Positions 42,025 to 51,599 of a DNA stretch of 64,000 nucleotides are shown in pieces. Below the pieces are notes generated by a model, which saw only the letters and a list, made by a program, of their open reading frames with translations, was not told the DNA's origin and did no database searches. Position 1 is the stretch's first letter. Each line of letters opens with the position of its first letter. Source of the DNA: Acidovorax sp. 69. Lineage in GTDB: Bacteria; Pseudomonadota; Gammaproteobacteria; Burkholderiales; Burkholderiaceae_C. A program made the translations under genes and the position numbers. Location of the stretch: assembly GCF_002797445.1 (NCBI RefSeq), contig NZ_PGEP01000001.1, positions 4,650,501 through 4,714,500 of the forward strand. Direction: 5' to 3'.

Positions 42025-42498
42025 TCAATCGGTTTTTCGGACACCGGGCCGCACCAACAGTGCAACCCAGTACGTTTTCATTGTGATCACCATACCAACC
42101 AGCAAGGCAATCCAGCTCAAGCCCGACACCAGCCGGGGGGCCGCCGCCAGCAGCGCCACTGTCAACACGATCTTGGCGATTTCCCAACCAAAGAACCCCA
42201 ACATGGCCGCCTTCGGATTGGAAGACGCCTTGTGGCGCATCACTCCCCGCGCAAACAAGCCTGCCGGAACCACCACCGCCAGTGCGCCGTAGGCGGCGGA
42301 CCAACCTACGGATGCACTGCCCGTCAGAACCCAGGCCACCAAGGCCACCAGCACTCCAACCAGCGCCTGACCCGCCACCACCTTCCAGACAGACATCGGA
42401 GGATTGCGACTGCGCCACTGCTCGGCCTCTTGGGCCGTCAGGGGCTTGAAGTCAGATTCTTCAGCCTCAGTTTCTGTATCAGACGCGATTGTTTTCAT
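42025..42498 (-). CDS. atpI: ATP synthase subunit I
   Basis: A 157-residue small membrane protein with a charged N-terminal region (about 1-35) and four hydrophobic segments. The family signature is WSAAYGALAVVVPAGLFARG and GFFGWEIAKIVLTVALL. It probably assists c-ring assembly. First gene of the operon, about 50 bases downstream of TATAAT. Start region begins MKTIASDTETEAEES. Confidence 0.9.
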   Translation of the reverse strand: MKTIASDTETEAEESDFKPLTAQEAEQWRSRNPPMSVWKVVAGQALVGVLVALVAWVLTGSASVGWSAAYGALAVVVPAGLFARGVMRHKASSNPKAAMLGFFGWEIAKIVLTVALLAAAPRLVSGLSWIALLVGMVITMKTYWVALLVRPGVRKTD

Positions 42499-42546
42499 TG
42501 TTGAATGACGCCCGCGTTACAGACTGCAACTTTCACAAAGCCTCTA

Positions 42547-42577
42547 ATTATAAGTAAAAACCCGTGGCGCACGACAA
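42547..42577 (-). promoter_or_regulatory. Probable atp operon promoter
   Basis: A perfect TATAAT at 42552-42547 (minus) lies 49 bases before the atpI start. TTGTCG at 42577-42572 is a possible -35 but the 19-base spacer is long. The whole 287-base gap to the YbeD-like gene is otherwise without a gene; the plus-strand promoter for lipB was not recognised. Confidence 0.5.
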
Positions 42578-42785
42578 AAACCCGCAAACCGGGCCCGGAA
42601 CAGGTGCGTCAGCGTGCTCTGTTGTGGTGATGCGCCAACGGCTTTGCAGACACCCGACGCCTCACCGCGCACCGAATTGGCGCACTGAGAACAAGTCAAC
42701 GCCCTGCACCATATGCCCTGCAGCGCACAATGACAAAGCACTACCCGCTATTGAAACCGAAGCAAACACCCAAGGGCATTTCACC

Positions 42786-43091
42786 ATGACATCCTCCGAA
42801 AACGGCCTGAACGGACAGGCTAACGATCCACGCAAAGACTCGCTGATCGAATACCCCTCCAAGTTCCCGATCAAGGTCATGGGAGCCAAAGTGGACGGCT
42901 TTGTGCACGCAGTCACACAACTGGCCCACCAGTTCGACCCGACGTTCGATGCAAGCACCATTGAACTGCGCGACAGCCGCGCCGGCAATTACCTCGGAGT
43001 CACCATCACCATCACCGCGACGAGCCGTGAGCAACTCGACGACCTCTATCGCGCACTCTCGGCGCATCCGATGGTGAAGGTGGTCCTGTAA
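42786..43091 (+). CDS. YbeD-like (DUF493) protein
   Basis: A 101-residue alpha/beta protein with the DUF493 core [19 protein letters not shown] and the closing [24 protein letters not shown], an ACT-like regulatory fold. It lies 26 bases before lipB, the same order as ybeD-lipB in E. coli. The first 22 residues are polar. No enzymatic role is expected. An allosteric or regulatory role in lipoate metabolism is inferred from neighbours. Confidence 0.88.
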   Translation: MTSSENGLNGQANDPRKDSLIEYPSKFPIKVMGAKVDGFVHAVTQLAHQFDPTFDASTIELRDSRAGNYLGVTITITATSREQLDDLYRALSAHPMVKVVL

Positions 43092-43117
43092 TTGATACCA
43101 GGCCTCCCCAGCGCCAC

Positions 43118-43816
43118 ATGACCATCGACATTCACACACTGGGCCGCGTGGACTATGCCAGCACGGTGCAGGCGATGCAGGATTACACAGCCACCCGCGC
43201 GCCCGACACGCCCGATATCTTATGGGTGTGCGAGCACGCACCGCTGTACACACAAGGGTTAGCCGGTAAAAGTGATCATGTCCTTGCGCCGGGCGACATC
43301 CCCGTGGTCGCCACCAATCGTGGTGGGCAGGTCACCTTTCACGGCCCTGGGCAGGTGGTGGCATACCCCATGATCGACCTGCAACGCGCGGGTTACTTCG
43401 TCAAGGAATACGTCTACCGCGTGGAAGAGGCGGTGATCCGCACACTGGCCCATTTCGGCGTCACGGGCCACCGCGTGGGCGGCGCGCCGGGTATCTATGT
43501 GCGACTGGACGATCCGTACAGCCATGCCCTGCTGCCCCAGCGCCCCCAAAAACGCACAGGCACCGAGGAGGCCCCTGCCCCCGATTTCGAAGGCTTGGGC
43601 AAGATTGCGGCCCTGGGTATCAAGGTCAGCCGGCACTGCACTTACCACGGCGTGGCGCTGAACGTGGCCATGGACCTGGAGCCCTACGGCCGCATCAACC
43701 CTTGCGGTTACGCAGGATTGAAAACGGTAGACCTTTCTACAATCGGGGTCCACACCACCTGGGAAGAAGCCGCGCAGGTGCTGGGCCAGCAGCTCAGCAT
43801 CCGGTTGGCGCCCTGA
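43118..43816 (+). CDS. lipB: Octanoyltransferase LipB
   Basis: A 232-residue enzyme that moves the octanoyl group from acyl carrier protein to lipoyl-domain proteins. The catalytic cysteine is C196 in [12 protein letters not shown] and the lysine is K162 in [34 protein letters not shown] is the conserved acyl-binding segment. It precedes lipA by 15 bases, making the two-step lipoate pathway one unit. An insertion of about 15 residues ([13 protein letters not shown]) precedes the lysine. Confidence 0.96.
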   Translation: MTIDIHTLGRVDYASTVQAMQDYTATRAPDTPDILWVCEHAPLYTQGLAGKSDHVLAPGDIPVVATNRGGQVTFHGPGQVVAYPMIDLQRAGYFVKEYVYRVEEAVIRTLAHFGVTGHRVGGAPGIYVRLDDPYSHALLPQRPQKRTGTEEAPAPDFEGLGKIAALGIKVSRHCTYHGVALNVAMDLEPYGRINPCGYAGLKTVDLSTIGVHTTWEEAAQVLGQQLSIRLAP

Positions 43817-43831
43817 ACTCTGCCTACAGCC

Positions 43832-44812
43832 ATGAGCACCCCTGAAGTCGTCCGCGAAGCGCAATCTACCGAAGCCTACAACCCGCTGGCCAAACAGAAG
43901 GCCGCCGCCAAGCTGTCGCGCATTCCCATCAAGGTCGAACAGGGTGAGGTGCTCAAGAAGCCCGACTGGATTCGGGTGAAGGCAGGCAGCCCCACCACGC
44001 GGTTCTATGAGATCAAAGAGATCCTGCGCGAGCACAAGCTGCACACCGTCTGCGAAGAGGCCAGCTGCCCCAACATTGGCGAGTGCTTTGGCAAGGGCAC
44101 GGCCACGTTCATGATCATGGGCGACAAGTGCACCCGCCGCTGCCCGTTCTGCGACGTGGGCCACGGCCGCCCTGACCCGCTCGACAAGGACGAGCCCCTG
44201 AACCTGGCCAAGACAATTGCCGCGCTCAAGCTCAAGTATGTGGTGATCACCAGCGTAGACCGCGACGACCTGCGCGACGGCGGCAGCGGGCATTTTGTGG
44301 AATGCATCCAGAATATCCGCGAGCTGTCGCCCCAGACACAGATCGAAATCCTGGTGCCCGACTTCCGGGGCCGCGATGACCGCGCGCTCGAAATCCTCAA
44401 GGCCGCGCCGCCCGATGTAATGAACCACAATCTGGAGACCGCGCCCCGCCTTTACAAGGAGGCACGCCCTGGCTCTGACTACCAATTCAGCCTGAACCTG
44501 CTCAAAAAGTTCAAGGCCTTGCACCCCAACGTGCCCACCAAGAGCGGCATCATGGTCGGCTTGGGCGAGACGGACGAAGAGATTCTTCAGGTGATGCGCG
44601 ACATGCGTGAACACCACATCGACATGCTGACCATTGGTCAGTACCTGTCGCCCAGCAACAGCCACCTGCCGGTGCGCCGCTACGTGCACCCCGACACCTT
44701 CAAGATGTTCGAAGAAGAGGCCTACAAGATGGGCTTCAGCCACGCCGCCGTGGGCGCCATGGTGCGCAGCAGCTACCACGCGGATCAGCAGGCACACGCT
44801 GCGGGCGTGTGA
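43832..44812 (+). CDS. lipA: Lipoyl synthase LipA
   Basis: A 326-residue radical-SAM enzyme that inserts two sulphurs into octanoyl-protein. The auxiliary cluster cysteines are C74, C79 and C85, and the radical-SAM CxxxCxxC is C100, C104 and C107 (CTRRCPFC). The conserved C-terminal serine is in MVRSSYHAD. Length is typical of proteobacterial LipA. Starts ATG shortly after the lipB stop. Confidence 0.98.
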   Translation: MSTPEVVREAQSTEAYNPLAKQKAAAKLSRIPIKVEQGEVLKKPDWIRVKAGSPTTRFYEIKEILREHKLHTVCEEASCPNIGECFGKGTATFMIMGDKCTRRCPFCDVGHGRPDPLDKDEPLNLAKTIAALKLKYVVITSVDRDDLRDGGSGHFVECIQNIRELSPQTQIEILVPDFRGRDDRALEILKAAPPDVMNHNLETAPRLYKEARPGSDYQFSLNLLKKFKALHPNVPTKSGIMVGLGETDEEILQVMRDMREHHIDMLTIGQYLSPSNSHLPVRRYVHPDTFKMFEEEAYKMGFSHAAVGAMVRSSYHADQQAHAAGV

Positions 44813-44849
44813 GCCTCTCGCAAGAGCAACAGGTCAACAGAGAGCGCCC

Positions 44850-45560
44850 ATGGGCCCGGCGGAATCACTCTCGCTTCGGCACTACGGCGCCTCGCCGGGC
44901 AGCCACAGTCACGATCACTTCCAGATCCTGCTGGGACTCTCCGGCTCGCTGGACCTGGAGGTCGCAGGGCATGGTGTGCGTGTGGCGCCCGGCGGCGGCT
45001 GCGTGATTGCACCGGGGGATCGCCACGACTTTGAATCATCCCATGGCAGCGTCTGCTTGGTGCTTGATAGCGCACACCCCGGCTGGGCGCAGTGCGCCAG
45101 ACCACACCACGCCACCGCACTGCCCGCCGATACCCTGCCTCTTGCGCACTACCTGGCCAGTGCTTTGCAACAGGGCCGCCCTCTAGCCCAGACCCACGGC
45201 CCGGCCCTGCTGCTGGAGGCGTGGTTAGACAGCCCCCATCCCCATATCCCCCCGTTCAGCACCGCACACCGACGCGCAATCGATTGGCACGCGCTACGGC
45301 AATGGGCCGAGCAGCAATGGCATCGCGAACTCACTGTCGCCGACCTGGCGGCGCAGGTGCACCTCAGCCCCAGCCAATTTGCAGCCCGCTGCCGCGAAGA
45401 CCACGGCGCGGGCGCCATGGCCTGGCTGCGCAGCCAGCGCCTGGCGCAGGCCCGGCTGTTGCGCGGCACAGGCATGGGGGTGGCTGAGGTAGCGCAGCGC
45501 ACAGGCTACCGCTCGCCATCGGCCCTCACGGCTGCGCTGCGCCGCACCGAACATCACTGA
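44850..45560 (+). CDS. AraC-family regulator with cupin-like sensor
   Basis: A 236-residue regulator. The N-terminal half has cupin-like strands with HSHDHFQILLGLSGSLDLEVAGHGVRVAPGGG, and the C-terminal half has the double helix-turn-helix: WHRELTVADLAAQVHLSPSQFAARCRED and later AEVAQRTGYRSPSALTAALRR. It begins 38 bases after lipA on the same strand. The start is at 44850; readings from 44634 lie in lipA. AGAGAG upstream is a weak Shine-Dalgarno. The next gene is an EamA exporter, a likely target in this class. Ligand unknown. Confidence 0.85.
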   Translation: MGPAESLSLRHYGASPGSHSHDHFQILLGLSGSLDLEVAGHGVRVAPGGGCVIAPGDRHDFESSHGSVCLVLDSAHPGWAQCARPHHATALPADTLPLAHYLASALQQGRPLAQTHGPALLLEAWLDSPHPHIPPFSTAHRRAIDWHALRQWAEQQWHRELTVADLAAQVHLSPSQFAARCREDHGAGAMAWLRSQRLAQARLLRGTGMGVAEVAQRTGYRSPSALTAALRRTEHH

Positions 45561-45644
45561 CGACCGTTGACGACGATCGGAGCGCGACGACGGACCGCCG
45601 TTTCGCGACGATCCATGACGGCGCGCGCGCGTAAGCTCGAGCCC

Positions 45645-46477
45645 ATGCAAGCCAATCTTTACGCCTTGGGCGCCATCGCCCTGTGGGCATCGCTCGCCTC
45701 TCTCGGCGTCTCGCTCACCCACATTCCGCCGTTTCTTCTGACCGGCATCGCACTCATCATCGGCAGCGTTCCGGCATGGCCGTTTGTGCTGCGGGACCCA
45801 TCGCAATGGCGCATTCCGCTGCGCACACTGGCGCTCGGGGTGTACGGCCTGTTCGCGTACCACTTCCTGCTGTTCATCGCGCTGCGCAATGCCCCACCGG
45901 TGGAGGCCAATCTGGTCAACTACCTGTGGCCGCTGTTCATCGTGGTGTTGTCGCCCGTGGTGCTGCCGGGCGTGCGCCTGCGTTTGCCGCATGTGCTGGC
46001 AGCGCTGCTGGGCTTCGGGGGGCGGCCCTTGCCATTGTGGGCGGCCGCGAGCTGACAGGCACGCTGGCATGGGGCTATGTGCCCGCATTGGCAGCGGCGT
46101 TGATATGGGCCACTTACTCGCTGCTCACCAAGCGCGTGGCAGCCTTCCCGACCACGGCGATCGGCCTGTTCGGACTCGTGTCAGGCGTGTTGTCGCTACT
46201 GTGCCACGTGGCCCTGGAGCCCACGGCCGCTTTGATGCCACGCGACTGGATGCTGCTGGCCGTGCTGGGCCTGGGGCCGCTGGGCGCATCGTTTTTTATG
46301 TGGGACAAGGCGCTCAAGCTCGGGGATGCGCGGCACATCGGCATTCTGAGTTACATCACGCCGCTGGCGTCCACCGCTCTGCTGATTCTGGTGAGCGGAC
46401 GCCCCTTCACCTGGAGCATCGCTCTGGCCACGGTGCTGATCATCAGCGCGGCGGTCATGGGGATGCGGGCGCGCTAA
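45645..46477 (+). pseudogene. EamA-family exporter, frameshifted
   Basis: Two adjacent frames together make one drug/metabolite-type exporter of about 277 residues. The 5' part (to about 46020) runs MQANLYALGAIALWASLASLG and the helices LTGIALIIGSVPAWPFVL. The 3' part resumes with ALAIVGGRELTGTLAWGYVPALAAALIWATYSLL and ends MGMRAR. The break is at a G6 tract (46017-46022); one added G restores a continuous frame through LLGFGGAALAIVGG. Both parts keep good codon use and family sequence, so the mutation is either recent or a sequencing error. The downstream of the AraC gene suggests the regulated partner. Substrate, possibly an amino acid, is not determined. Confidence 0.75.
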
Positions 46478-46500
46478 CCGATAATATGCATCAAATTGGC

Positions 46501-46547
46501 ATCTAGCGCTTATTCTGCAAGCGCCAACAGCTATTCATTCAATAGCA
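46501..46547 (+). repeat. Two-hairpin dispersed repeat, copy D (well conserved)
   Basis: First hairpin GCGCTT/AAGCGC (46506-46511 and 46519-46524), then CAACA, then GCTAT-N7-ATAGC (46530-46546). It lies between the exporter and ptsI stops, about 12 bases from the latter. Confidence 0.85.
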
Positions 46548-46558
46548 ATTGAAACTCG

Positions 46559-48316
46559 CTACGACACCAGCAGCGCCGCAGGCTCATCGCCCGCCAGCAC
46601 CTGCTGTGCCCACGGGGCGAGCTTGCGCGTATCGGCGCGCAGCACCTCTTGCTTGATGGCCAGGATCTGGGCGGGGTGCATCGAAAAGCTGCGCAGGCCC
46701 AGACCCAGCAGCAGGCGCGTCATCGTCACGTCGCCCGCTGTCTCGCCGCACACGCAAACGCTCTTGCCTTGGCGCTCACCCTCGGCGATCACATCACCCA
46801 CCAGGCGCAGCACGGCAGGGTGCAGCGGGTCGTACAGATGGGCCACCGCCTCGTCGGCACGGTCGATGGCCAGGGTGTACTGAATCAGGTCGTTGGTGCC
46901 GATCGAGAGGAAGTCGAAATACTTCAAAAAGGTCTTCACCATGAGCGCTGCGGCAGGCACCTCGATCATGGCGCCCAACTGCACGGGCCCGTATGGCTCG
47001 CCACGCGCATCCAGCTCGCCCCGGGCCAGATCGACCTGGGCCAGCGTCTGCTGGATCTCGTGCGTGTGCGCCAGCATGGGGAACAGCAGGTTGACCTTGC
47101 CGTGCGCCGCCGCACGCAGCACGGCGCGCAACTGGGTGCGGAACATGGCCGGGTCGGCCAGGCTCCAACGGATGGCGCGCAGACCCAGGGCCGGGTTGAG
47201 GTAGCTGTCCTTATGGCCTTTGTTGTCGAGCGGTTTGTCAGCGCCCACATCGATGGTGCGGATGGTGACAGGCAGGCCCTGCATGCCGTCAATGGCCTCA
47301 CAGTAGGCGCGGTACTGTTCCTCCTCGCCGGGCAGGTTGCCGGTTTTTCCCATGAACAGGAATTCGCTGCGGAACAGGCCCACGCCCACAGCGCCAGAGC
47401 GCACAGCGGTCGCGGCATCTCCAGGCTGCTCGATGTTGGCCAGCAACTCGATCTTGTGGCCATCGATGGTGATGGCGGGTGTGTGGCGCAGGCGCGCCAG
47501 GCGCTCGCGCTCCAGCTCCACCTGGCGCTGGCGAAAGCCGTACTCGGCCAGGATGATGGGGGATGGATCGACGATGACCACGCCCGCATCACCGTCGATG
47601 ATGACCCAGTCATCCTGCCGCACCAACTGGCTCGCGGCACGCGCGCCGACCACGGCCGGGATGTCCATGCTGCGCGCCACGATGGCGGTGTGGCTGGTCT
47701 TGCCGCCCACATCGGTCACAAAACCCGCAAACACACTTTGCTTGAACTGCAGCATGTCGGCGGGCGACAGGTCGTGGGCCACCAGCACCAGGGGCACGTC
47801 CACCGTGTCGTCGAGCAATAAGTCCTGCTGGGTCTTGCGGCGCGGGCTGCTGGTGGGCGGTGCCACCGGGCTGGCCACGCCTTTCATATAGCGCAGGATG
47901 CGTTCAACCACCTGCTCCAGGTCCGCCTTGCGCTCGCGCAGGTACTCGTCCTCCATCTCGTCGAACTGGCGCGCAATGACTTCGAGTTGCGTGGTCAGCG
48001 CCCATTCGGCGTTGTACAGGCGCTCGGTGATCCAGTGCTTGACGCCACCCGTGAGGGCCTCATCCTGCAGCAGCATCAGGTGCACATCCAGCAGCGCAGT
48101 CAGCTCGTGGGGTGCATCGGCGGGCATGTCGGTCTGCAGGCGCTGCAGTTCCTCGACCACCGCATTGCGGCCATTGCGCACCCGCTCGATCTCGCCTTCG
48201 ACCTGCTCGGGCTGCACAAAATAGTGCGCCACATCCACGCGGCTGGACGCCACCAGCACGGCACGGCCGATGGCAATGCCGCGTGCGACGGCGAGACCGT
48301 GGACGGAAAAGGTCAT
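46559..48316 (-). CDS. ptsI: PTS enzyme I
   Basis: A 585-residue PEP-protein phosphotransferase. The phospho-accepting histidine is H209 in GGKTSHTAIVARS. The PEP-binding C-terminal TIM barrel includes GLFRSEFLFMG and the cysteine-bearing VCVCGETAGD near residue 525. It transfers phosphate from PEP to the HPr encoded just upstream. Slightly longer than E. coli enzyme I (575). Last gene of the chain. Confidence 0.97.
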   Translation of the reverse strand: MTFSVHGLAVARGIAIGRAVLVASSRVDVAHYFVQPEQVEGEIERVRNGRNAVVEELQRLQTDMPADAPHELTALLDVHLMLLQDEALTGGVKHWITERLYNAEWALTTQLEVIARQFDEMEDEYLRERKADLEQVVERILRYMKGVASPVAPPTSSPRRKTQQDLLLDDTVDVPLVLVAHDLSPADMLQFKQSVFAGFVTDVGGKTSHTAIVARSMDIPAVVGARAASQLVRQDDWVIIDGDAGVVIVDPSPIILAEYGFRQRQVELERERLARLRHTPAITIDGHKIELLANIEQPGDAATAVRSGAVGVGLFRSEFLFMGKTGNLPGEEEQYRAYCEAIDGMQGLPVTIRTIDVGADKPLDNKGHKDSYLNPALGLRAIRWSLADPAMFRTQLRAVLRAAAHGKVNLLFPMLAHTHEIQQTLAQVDLARGELDARGEPYGPVQLGAMIEVPAAALMVKTFLKYFDFLSIGTNDLIQYTLAIDRADEAVAHLYDPLHPAVLRLVGDVIAEGERQGKSVCVCGETAGDVTMTRLLLGLGLRSFSMHPAQILAIKQEVLRADTRKLAPWAQQVLAGDEPAALLVS

Positions 48317-48367
48317 GGGGGTGTCACAGGTTCAACGGAGCCAGGAAAAAATGTGGCGTCGGCAGAC

Positions 48368-48637
48368 TCATTCGCCCTCACCAAACTTGTCGGCAATCAG
48401 CGCCAGCAAGGCATCCATGGCCTCCTGCTCGCGATCGCCGTGGGTCTCCAGCTCGACCTCGGAGCCCAGGCCTGCCGCCAGCATCATCACGCCCATGATG
48501 CTTTTGGCGTTGATGCGGCGTTCGCCACGGCTCATGAAAATGTCGCAGGGGAAACTGCCGGCCAGCTTGGTGAGCTTGGCCGATGCGCGGGCATGCAGGC
48601 CCAGTTTATTGCTGATGGTCGTACGTGTCTTGATCAT
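48368..48637 (-). CDS. ptsH: HPr phosphocarrier
   Basis: An 89-residue HPr. The phospho-accepting H15 is in KLGLHARASAK, and a serine S46 is in NAKSIMG, the position that HPr kinase modifies in other groups. The start lies 32 bases before the stop of the EIIA gene. It passes phosphate from enzyme I to the EIIA protein. Confidence 0.97.
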   Translation of the reverse strand: MIKTRTTISNKLGLHARASAKLTKLAGSFPCDIFMSRGERRINAKSIMGVMMLAAGLGSEVELETHGDREQEAMDALLALIADKFGEGE

Positions 48638-49058
48638 GTCGGTTTCGGCGGTTCTGGTTCTGCGGCGCGGAGGTAGCCACCTGCATCACCCCTTGGGTGC
48701 CACCCACCACTGCGCGGGTGACCACGGAGTCGAGGGGCTCGGCCCGGTAGCTCACGGCGCGCAGCAGCATCGGGAGGTTGACGCCCGTCACCAGGCGCGA
48801 GTGCACGCCATCCACCAGGCGCTGTGCGATGTTGCACGGCGTGGCGCCAAACACATCGGTCAGCACCAGGGTGGCATCTGTACCCAACTGGTCCAGCATG
48901 ATGCGCGCCTGGGCCAGCGACTCTTCGGGGGGCTGATTGGGCTGTACGTCCAGGGCCGCGACGCTGTCGCCACAGTCGGAAAACACGTGCAGCGCACATT
49001 CGCGCAGCGCGTGGGCCAGCGGCGCATGGGCAATGATGAGGATGCTGGTGGGGCTCAT
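48606..49058 (-). CDS. Mannose-type PTS EIIA protein
   Basis: A 150-residue EIIA(Man) fold protein. The phospho-site is H11 in ILIIAHAPLAHAL, followed by the acidic DVFGATPCN segment near residue 67. The C-terminal 20 residues are polar. Overlaps HPr by 32 bases and the MFS gene by four. No IIB or IIC partner is seen nearby, so a regulatory rather than sugar-transport role is inferred, as known for other betaproteobacteria. Confidence 0.92.
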   Translation of the reverse strand: MSPTSILIIAHAPLAHALRECALHVFSDCGDSVAALDVQPNQPPEESLAQARIMLDQLGTDATLVLTDVFGATPCNIAQRLVDGVHSRLVTGVNLPMLLRAVSYRAEPLDSVVTRAVVGGTQGVMQVATSAPQNQNRRNRHDQDTYDHQQ

Positions 49059-50317
49059 GGTGCAGGGGTTAACGGCACATTATGGCGCCGCCCCCGCAGC
49101 AGGAACCACGCATAGGCGCTCGCGTTGCACACCAGGTACACCGACATGGCCGCCTGGAAGGCGGGCACGGTGGCCAGGCCGACTGCGGCAAACGCATCCA
49201 CAGCCAGCCCAATGCCCCACTGCACCACAAACACGCCCGCAAAAATCACGAGGTTATAGGCCGACAGCGCACGCCCTGCCAACGCCTGCGGAAACGCCAT
49301 GGCCACAGCAGGCTGCGACAGCGACACGAAGGTGCAAGACACGCAGAACAAGGCCCAGGCACCACCCCCTGCCTGCGGCCCGGCCAAGACAATGCCCAGC
49401 AGAACCACCAGGCTCAGCGGCAGTCCCAAGGACATCAGCCGGTCGGCGCCAAACCCCTTGCGCAACAGCCAGGGGTTGACCATGCCCCAGGCCCAGAACG
49501 TGCACAACATGGAAACATTGATCCAGAACAGCCCCGTGGCCGACTCCAGCGCGGTGTAGCCTGCCACGCGCTGCATCCAGGGCCCCGCCCACAGCGTCTG
49601 CATGGCTACCATTCCTCCGTAGCAAAAAAACCCCAGAGGTGCCAGGCGCTGGAAATACGGGTGGCGCCACACCACGCCGTAGCCTTGGGGAACAGCCTGC
49701 CCCTGATCGGTAGCCCTCGCCTCCCCATCAGCTCCGCCCGCCGGACCCCAACCGGGCACCCACACCGCGATGACGACCATTGACAGCGCAATCAGCACGG
49801 CCAGGCCCCAGAACAGCGGGCGCCAGCCCACCAGCGGCAGGGCCCATTGCACCGGCAGGGTAGAAGCCACCATGCCCAAAGAGCCGGTCATCAGCATCCA
49901 CGAGTTGGCCCGCATCTGCGCCACCGGCGCCAGCCAGCGGCGGTAGCCCGTGAGCGGCGCCATCAGGCAGGCGCTGACGCCCGCGCCACACAACACACGC
50001 CCGGCGAGCAGGCCCGAAAACCCCGTCGCCACCGAAAACACCAGGCTACCCACCACGGCCACGCCCAAGAAGCCCAGCGCTACCTTCTTGGGGCCGTGGC
50101 GGTCTAGCCAGGTGCCCAAGGGTAATTGGGTGGCAGAGAAGCCCAAGAAGTACCCGCCCGCCAACAGTCCCAGGTCACGCGCATGCAGTGAGAACTCCTG
50201 TGCCAGCGTGGGCGCCAATGTGGCGGTGACCGCACGCACCAGGGCCGACAGGAAATACGCAAAGGCAAAAGCCAGAAAAACGATGACGGCAGCGCGCCGT
50301 GGCAGCACGCCGTTCAT
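49055..50317 (-). CDS. MFS transporter
   Basis: A 420-residue major-facilitator protein with about twelve hydrophobic segments. The conserved loop LGTWLDRHGPKKVALGFLG (a form of the A-motif) follows helix 2. The start at 50317 lies in an ATGA overlap with the preceding lipoprotein gene; a reading from 50428 would add 37 unrelated residues. Its stop overlaps the EIIA start as ATGA. Substrate unknown; a phosphotransfer link with the following PTS genes is suggested only by the overlap. Confidence 0.85.
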   Translation of the reverse strand: MNGVLPRRAAVIVFLAFAFAYFLSALVRAVTATLAPTLAQEFSLHARDLGLLAGGYFLGFSATQLPLGTWLDRHGPKKVALGFLGVAVVGSLVFSVATGFSGLLAGRVLCGAGVSACLMAPLTGYRRWLAPVAQMRANSWMLMTGSLGMVASTLPVQWALPLVGWRPLFWGLAVLIALSMVVIAVWVPGWGPAGGADGEARATDQGQAVPQGYGVVWRHPYFQRLAPLGFFCYGGMVAMQTLWAGPWMQRVAGYTALESATGLFWINVSMLCTFWAWGMVNPWLLRKGFGADRLMSLGLPLSLVVLLGIVLAGPQAGGGAWALFCVSCTFVSLSQPAVAMAFPQALAGRALSAYNLVIFAGVFVVQWGIGLAVDAFAAVGLATVPAFQAAMSVYLVCNASAYAWFLLRGRRHNVPLTPAP

Positions 50318-50847
50318 TGCAACGCCAGGCCGGCAAAGAACTGGTCGGCCACTTCGGGCCGGGGCTTGGCGGTGTAGACCACTGCGTGATACAGGCGCAC
50401 CTGGGGCCCCGCTGCACGCGCAAACCACACAGCCTGCGCCGTGACCGCGCTGCCATCCGAGTGTTGACCCTGCACCACCGCGCGCACAGCCTCGCGCAGC
50501 GGCAGAGCGCCGCGTGGCGCATAGGGCGTGTCTTTTGCGCTAGCGGCTGCGCCTGCCCCCAGCCGCGCCAGCACTGCGGCACGCCAGTGCGTGAGCGCCG
50601 CACCCACCTGGGCAGGGTCGGCCAGGGCGACATGGGACACTGCAAACGTTGCTCCGTCCGCATCGCAGCCCACCATGGCCAACTCCACCGGCGTACCCGC
50701 CAGTTCCACGGTACGGGTGGCCTGGTCGGGTTTGCACGGCAGCAAGATGGCGAGGTCCGCCTCGGGCAACGGCACGGAGCGCCAGTTCAGGGCGGGGCTA
50801 CAGCCCGCAAGCAGCAGGGCCAGCGCCCCGGTCAATGTCCATTTCAT
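50314..50847 (-). CDS. Putative lipoprotein of unknown function
   Basis: A 177-residue protein with the lipobox LLLAGC (cysteine at residue 16, MKWTLTGALALLLAGCSPALN). The remaining sequence has two further cysteines in LLPCKPDQATRTVELAGTPVELAMVGCDADG. No recognised domain. The start at 50847 is chosen for the signal peptide; longer readings are unsupported. Its 3' end overlaps the MFS gene start by four bases. The plus-strand TlpA-like gene starts 182 bases away, divergent. Function unknown. Confidence 0.75.
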   Translation of the reverse strand: MKWTLTGALALLLAGCSPALNWRSVPLPEADLAILLPCKPDQATRTVELAGTPVELAMVGCDADGATFAVSHVALADPAQVGAALTHWRAAVLARLGAGAAASAKDTPYAPRGALPLREAVRAVVQGQHSDGSAVTAQAVWFARAAGPQVRLYHAVVYTAKPRPEVADQFFAGLALQ

Positions 50848-51028
50848 CGGTCGATTATCGACAGTGGACCCCTTCGCGATGGCGGACCGGGTATCGCGGC
50901 CGAACTTTTGCGGCGGAATCGACTCCATCGTCCGTGCGGGTGCAGCGGTACACGCGTGCGGCAGCAGGTCCGGCACAATGTCGGGCAGGGCAGCAGCCCT
51001 GGTTCTTTTCTGGATGGATGGTGAATTC

Positions 51029-51532
51029 ATGGCGATCAAGCATTGGGCAGCAGGTGTGGCGGTGGTGGCGTTTGCCGCCGTGGGCGCTTATGTGTACCTG
51101 GACACGGGTCGCTCCGAAGCCCCCGCATCGACCTTTGTGTTGCTGGATGGCACGAGCAAATCCACTGCAGACCTCAAGGGAAAGGTCACCTTGGTCAACT
51201 TCTGGGCGACAAGTTGCACCACCTGCGTGGCCGAAATGCCCGAGATCGTGGCCACCTACAACAAGTACAACAGCAAGGGTTTTGACACCCTGGCCGTGGC
51301 CATGAGCTATGACCCGCCCAGCTACGTCGTGAACTTTGCCGAAACGCGCAAGCTGCCGTTTCAGGTCGCCATCGACAACACCGGCAAGGTTGCACAGGCC
51401 TGGGGCGATGTGCGCCTCACGCCGTCCACTTTCATCGTCAACAAGCGTGGCGAGATCGTGAAAACCTACGTGGGCGCGCCCAATTTTCCAGAACTGCACC
51501 AGCTCATCGAAAAGCTGCTGGCTGAGACCTGA
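51029..51532 (+). CDS. TlpA/ResA-like thioredoxin-fold protein
   Basis: A 167-residue exported thioredoxin. One N-terminal hydrophobic helix (about 5-23) anchors or directs it to the periplasm. The active site is C63-TT-C66 in NFWATSCTTCVAEMP, with the cis-proline in LTPSTFIVNKRGEIV. A start at 51014 is possible but 51029 is favoured by GGTGA. Relatives reduce apocytochrome or protein disulphides; this one may serve cytochrome c maturation, but its target is not visible. Confidence 0.88.
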   Translation: MAIKHWAAGVAVVAFAAVGAYVYLDTGRSEAPASTFVLLDGTSKSTADLKGKVTLVNFWATSCTTCVAEMPEIVATYNKYNSKGFDTLAVAMSYDPPSYVVNFAETRKLPFQVAIDNTGKVAQAWGDVRLTPSTFIVNKRGEIVKTYVGAPNFPELHQLIEKLLAET

Positions 51533-51555
51533 GCCACTGCCACACCTCCTAAAGC

Positions 51556-51587
51556 AAAAGGCCGATTTCATGCGAAATCGGCCTTTT
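51556..51587 (+). terminator. Intrinsic terminator after the TlpA-like gene
   Basis: A 14-bp stem (AAAAGGCCGATTTC against GAAATCGGCCTTTT) with a 4-base loop, 24 bases past the stop. Confidence 0.88.
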
Positions 51588-51599
51588 GTGCTTGTGGAT

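Noticed and set aside
42564..42785. In-frame upstream extension of the YbeD-like protein
   Set aside because: The extension is low complexity and includes the promoter region; the start at 42786 matches the family.
46017..46022. Programmed frameshift producing a full-length EamA exporter
   Set aside because: A G6 tract is not a usual slippery site, and no stimulatory hairpin or internal ribosome site was seen. A mutation or sequencing error is simpler.
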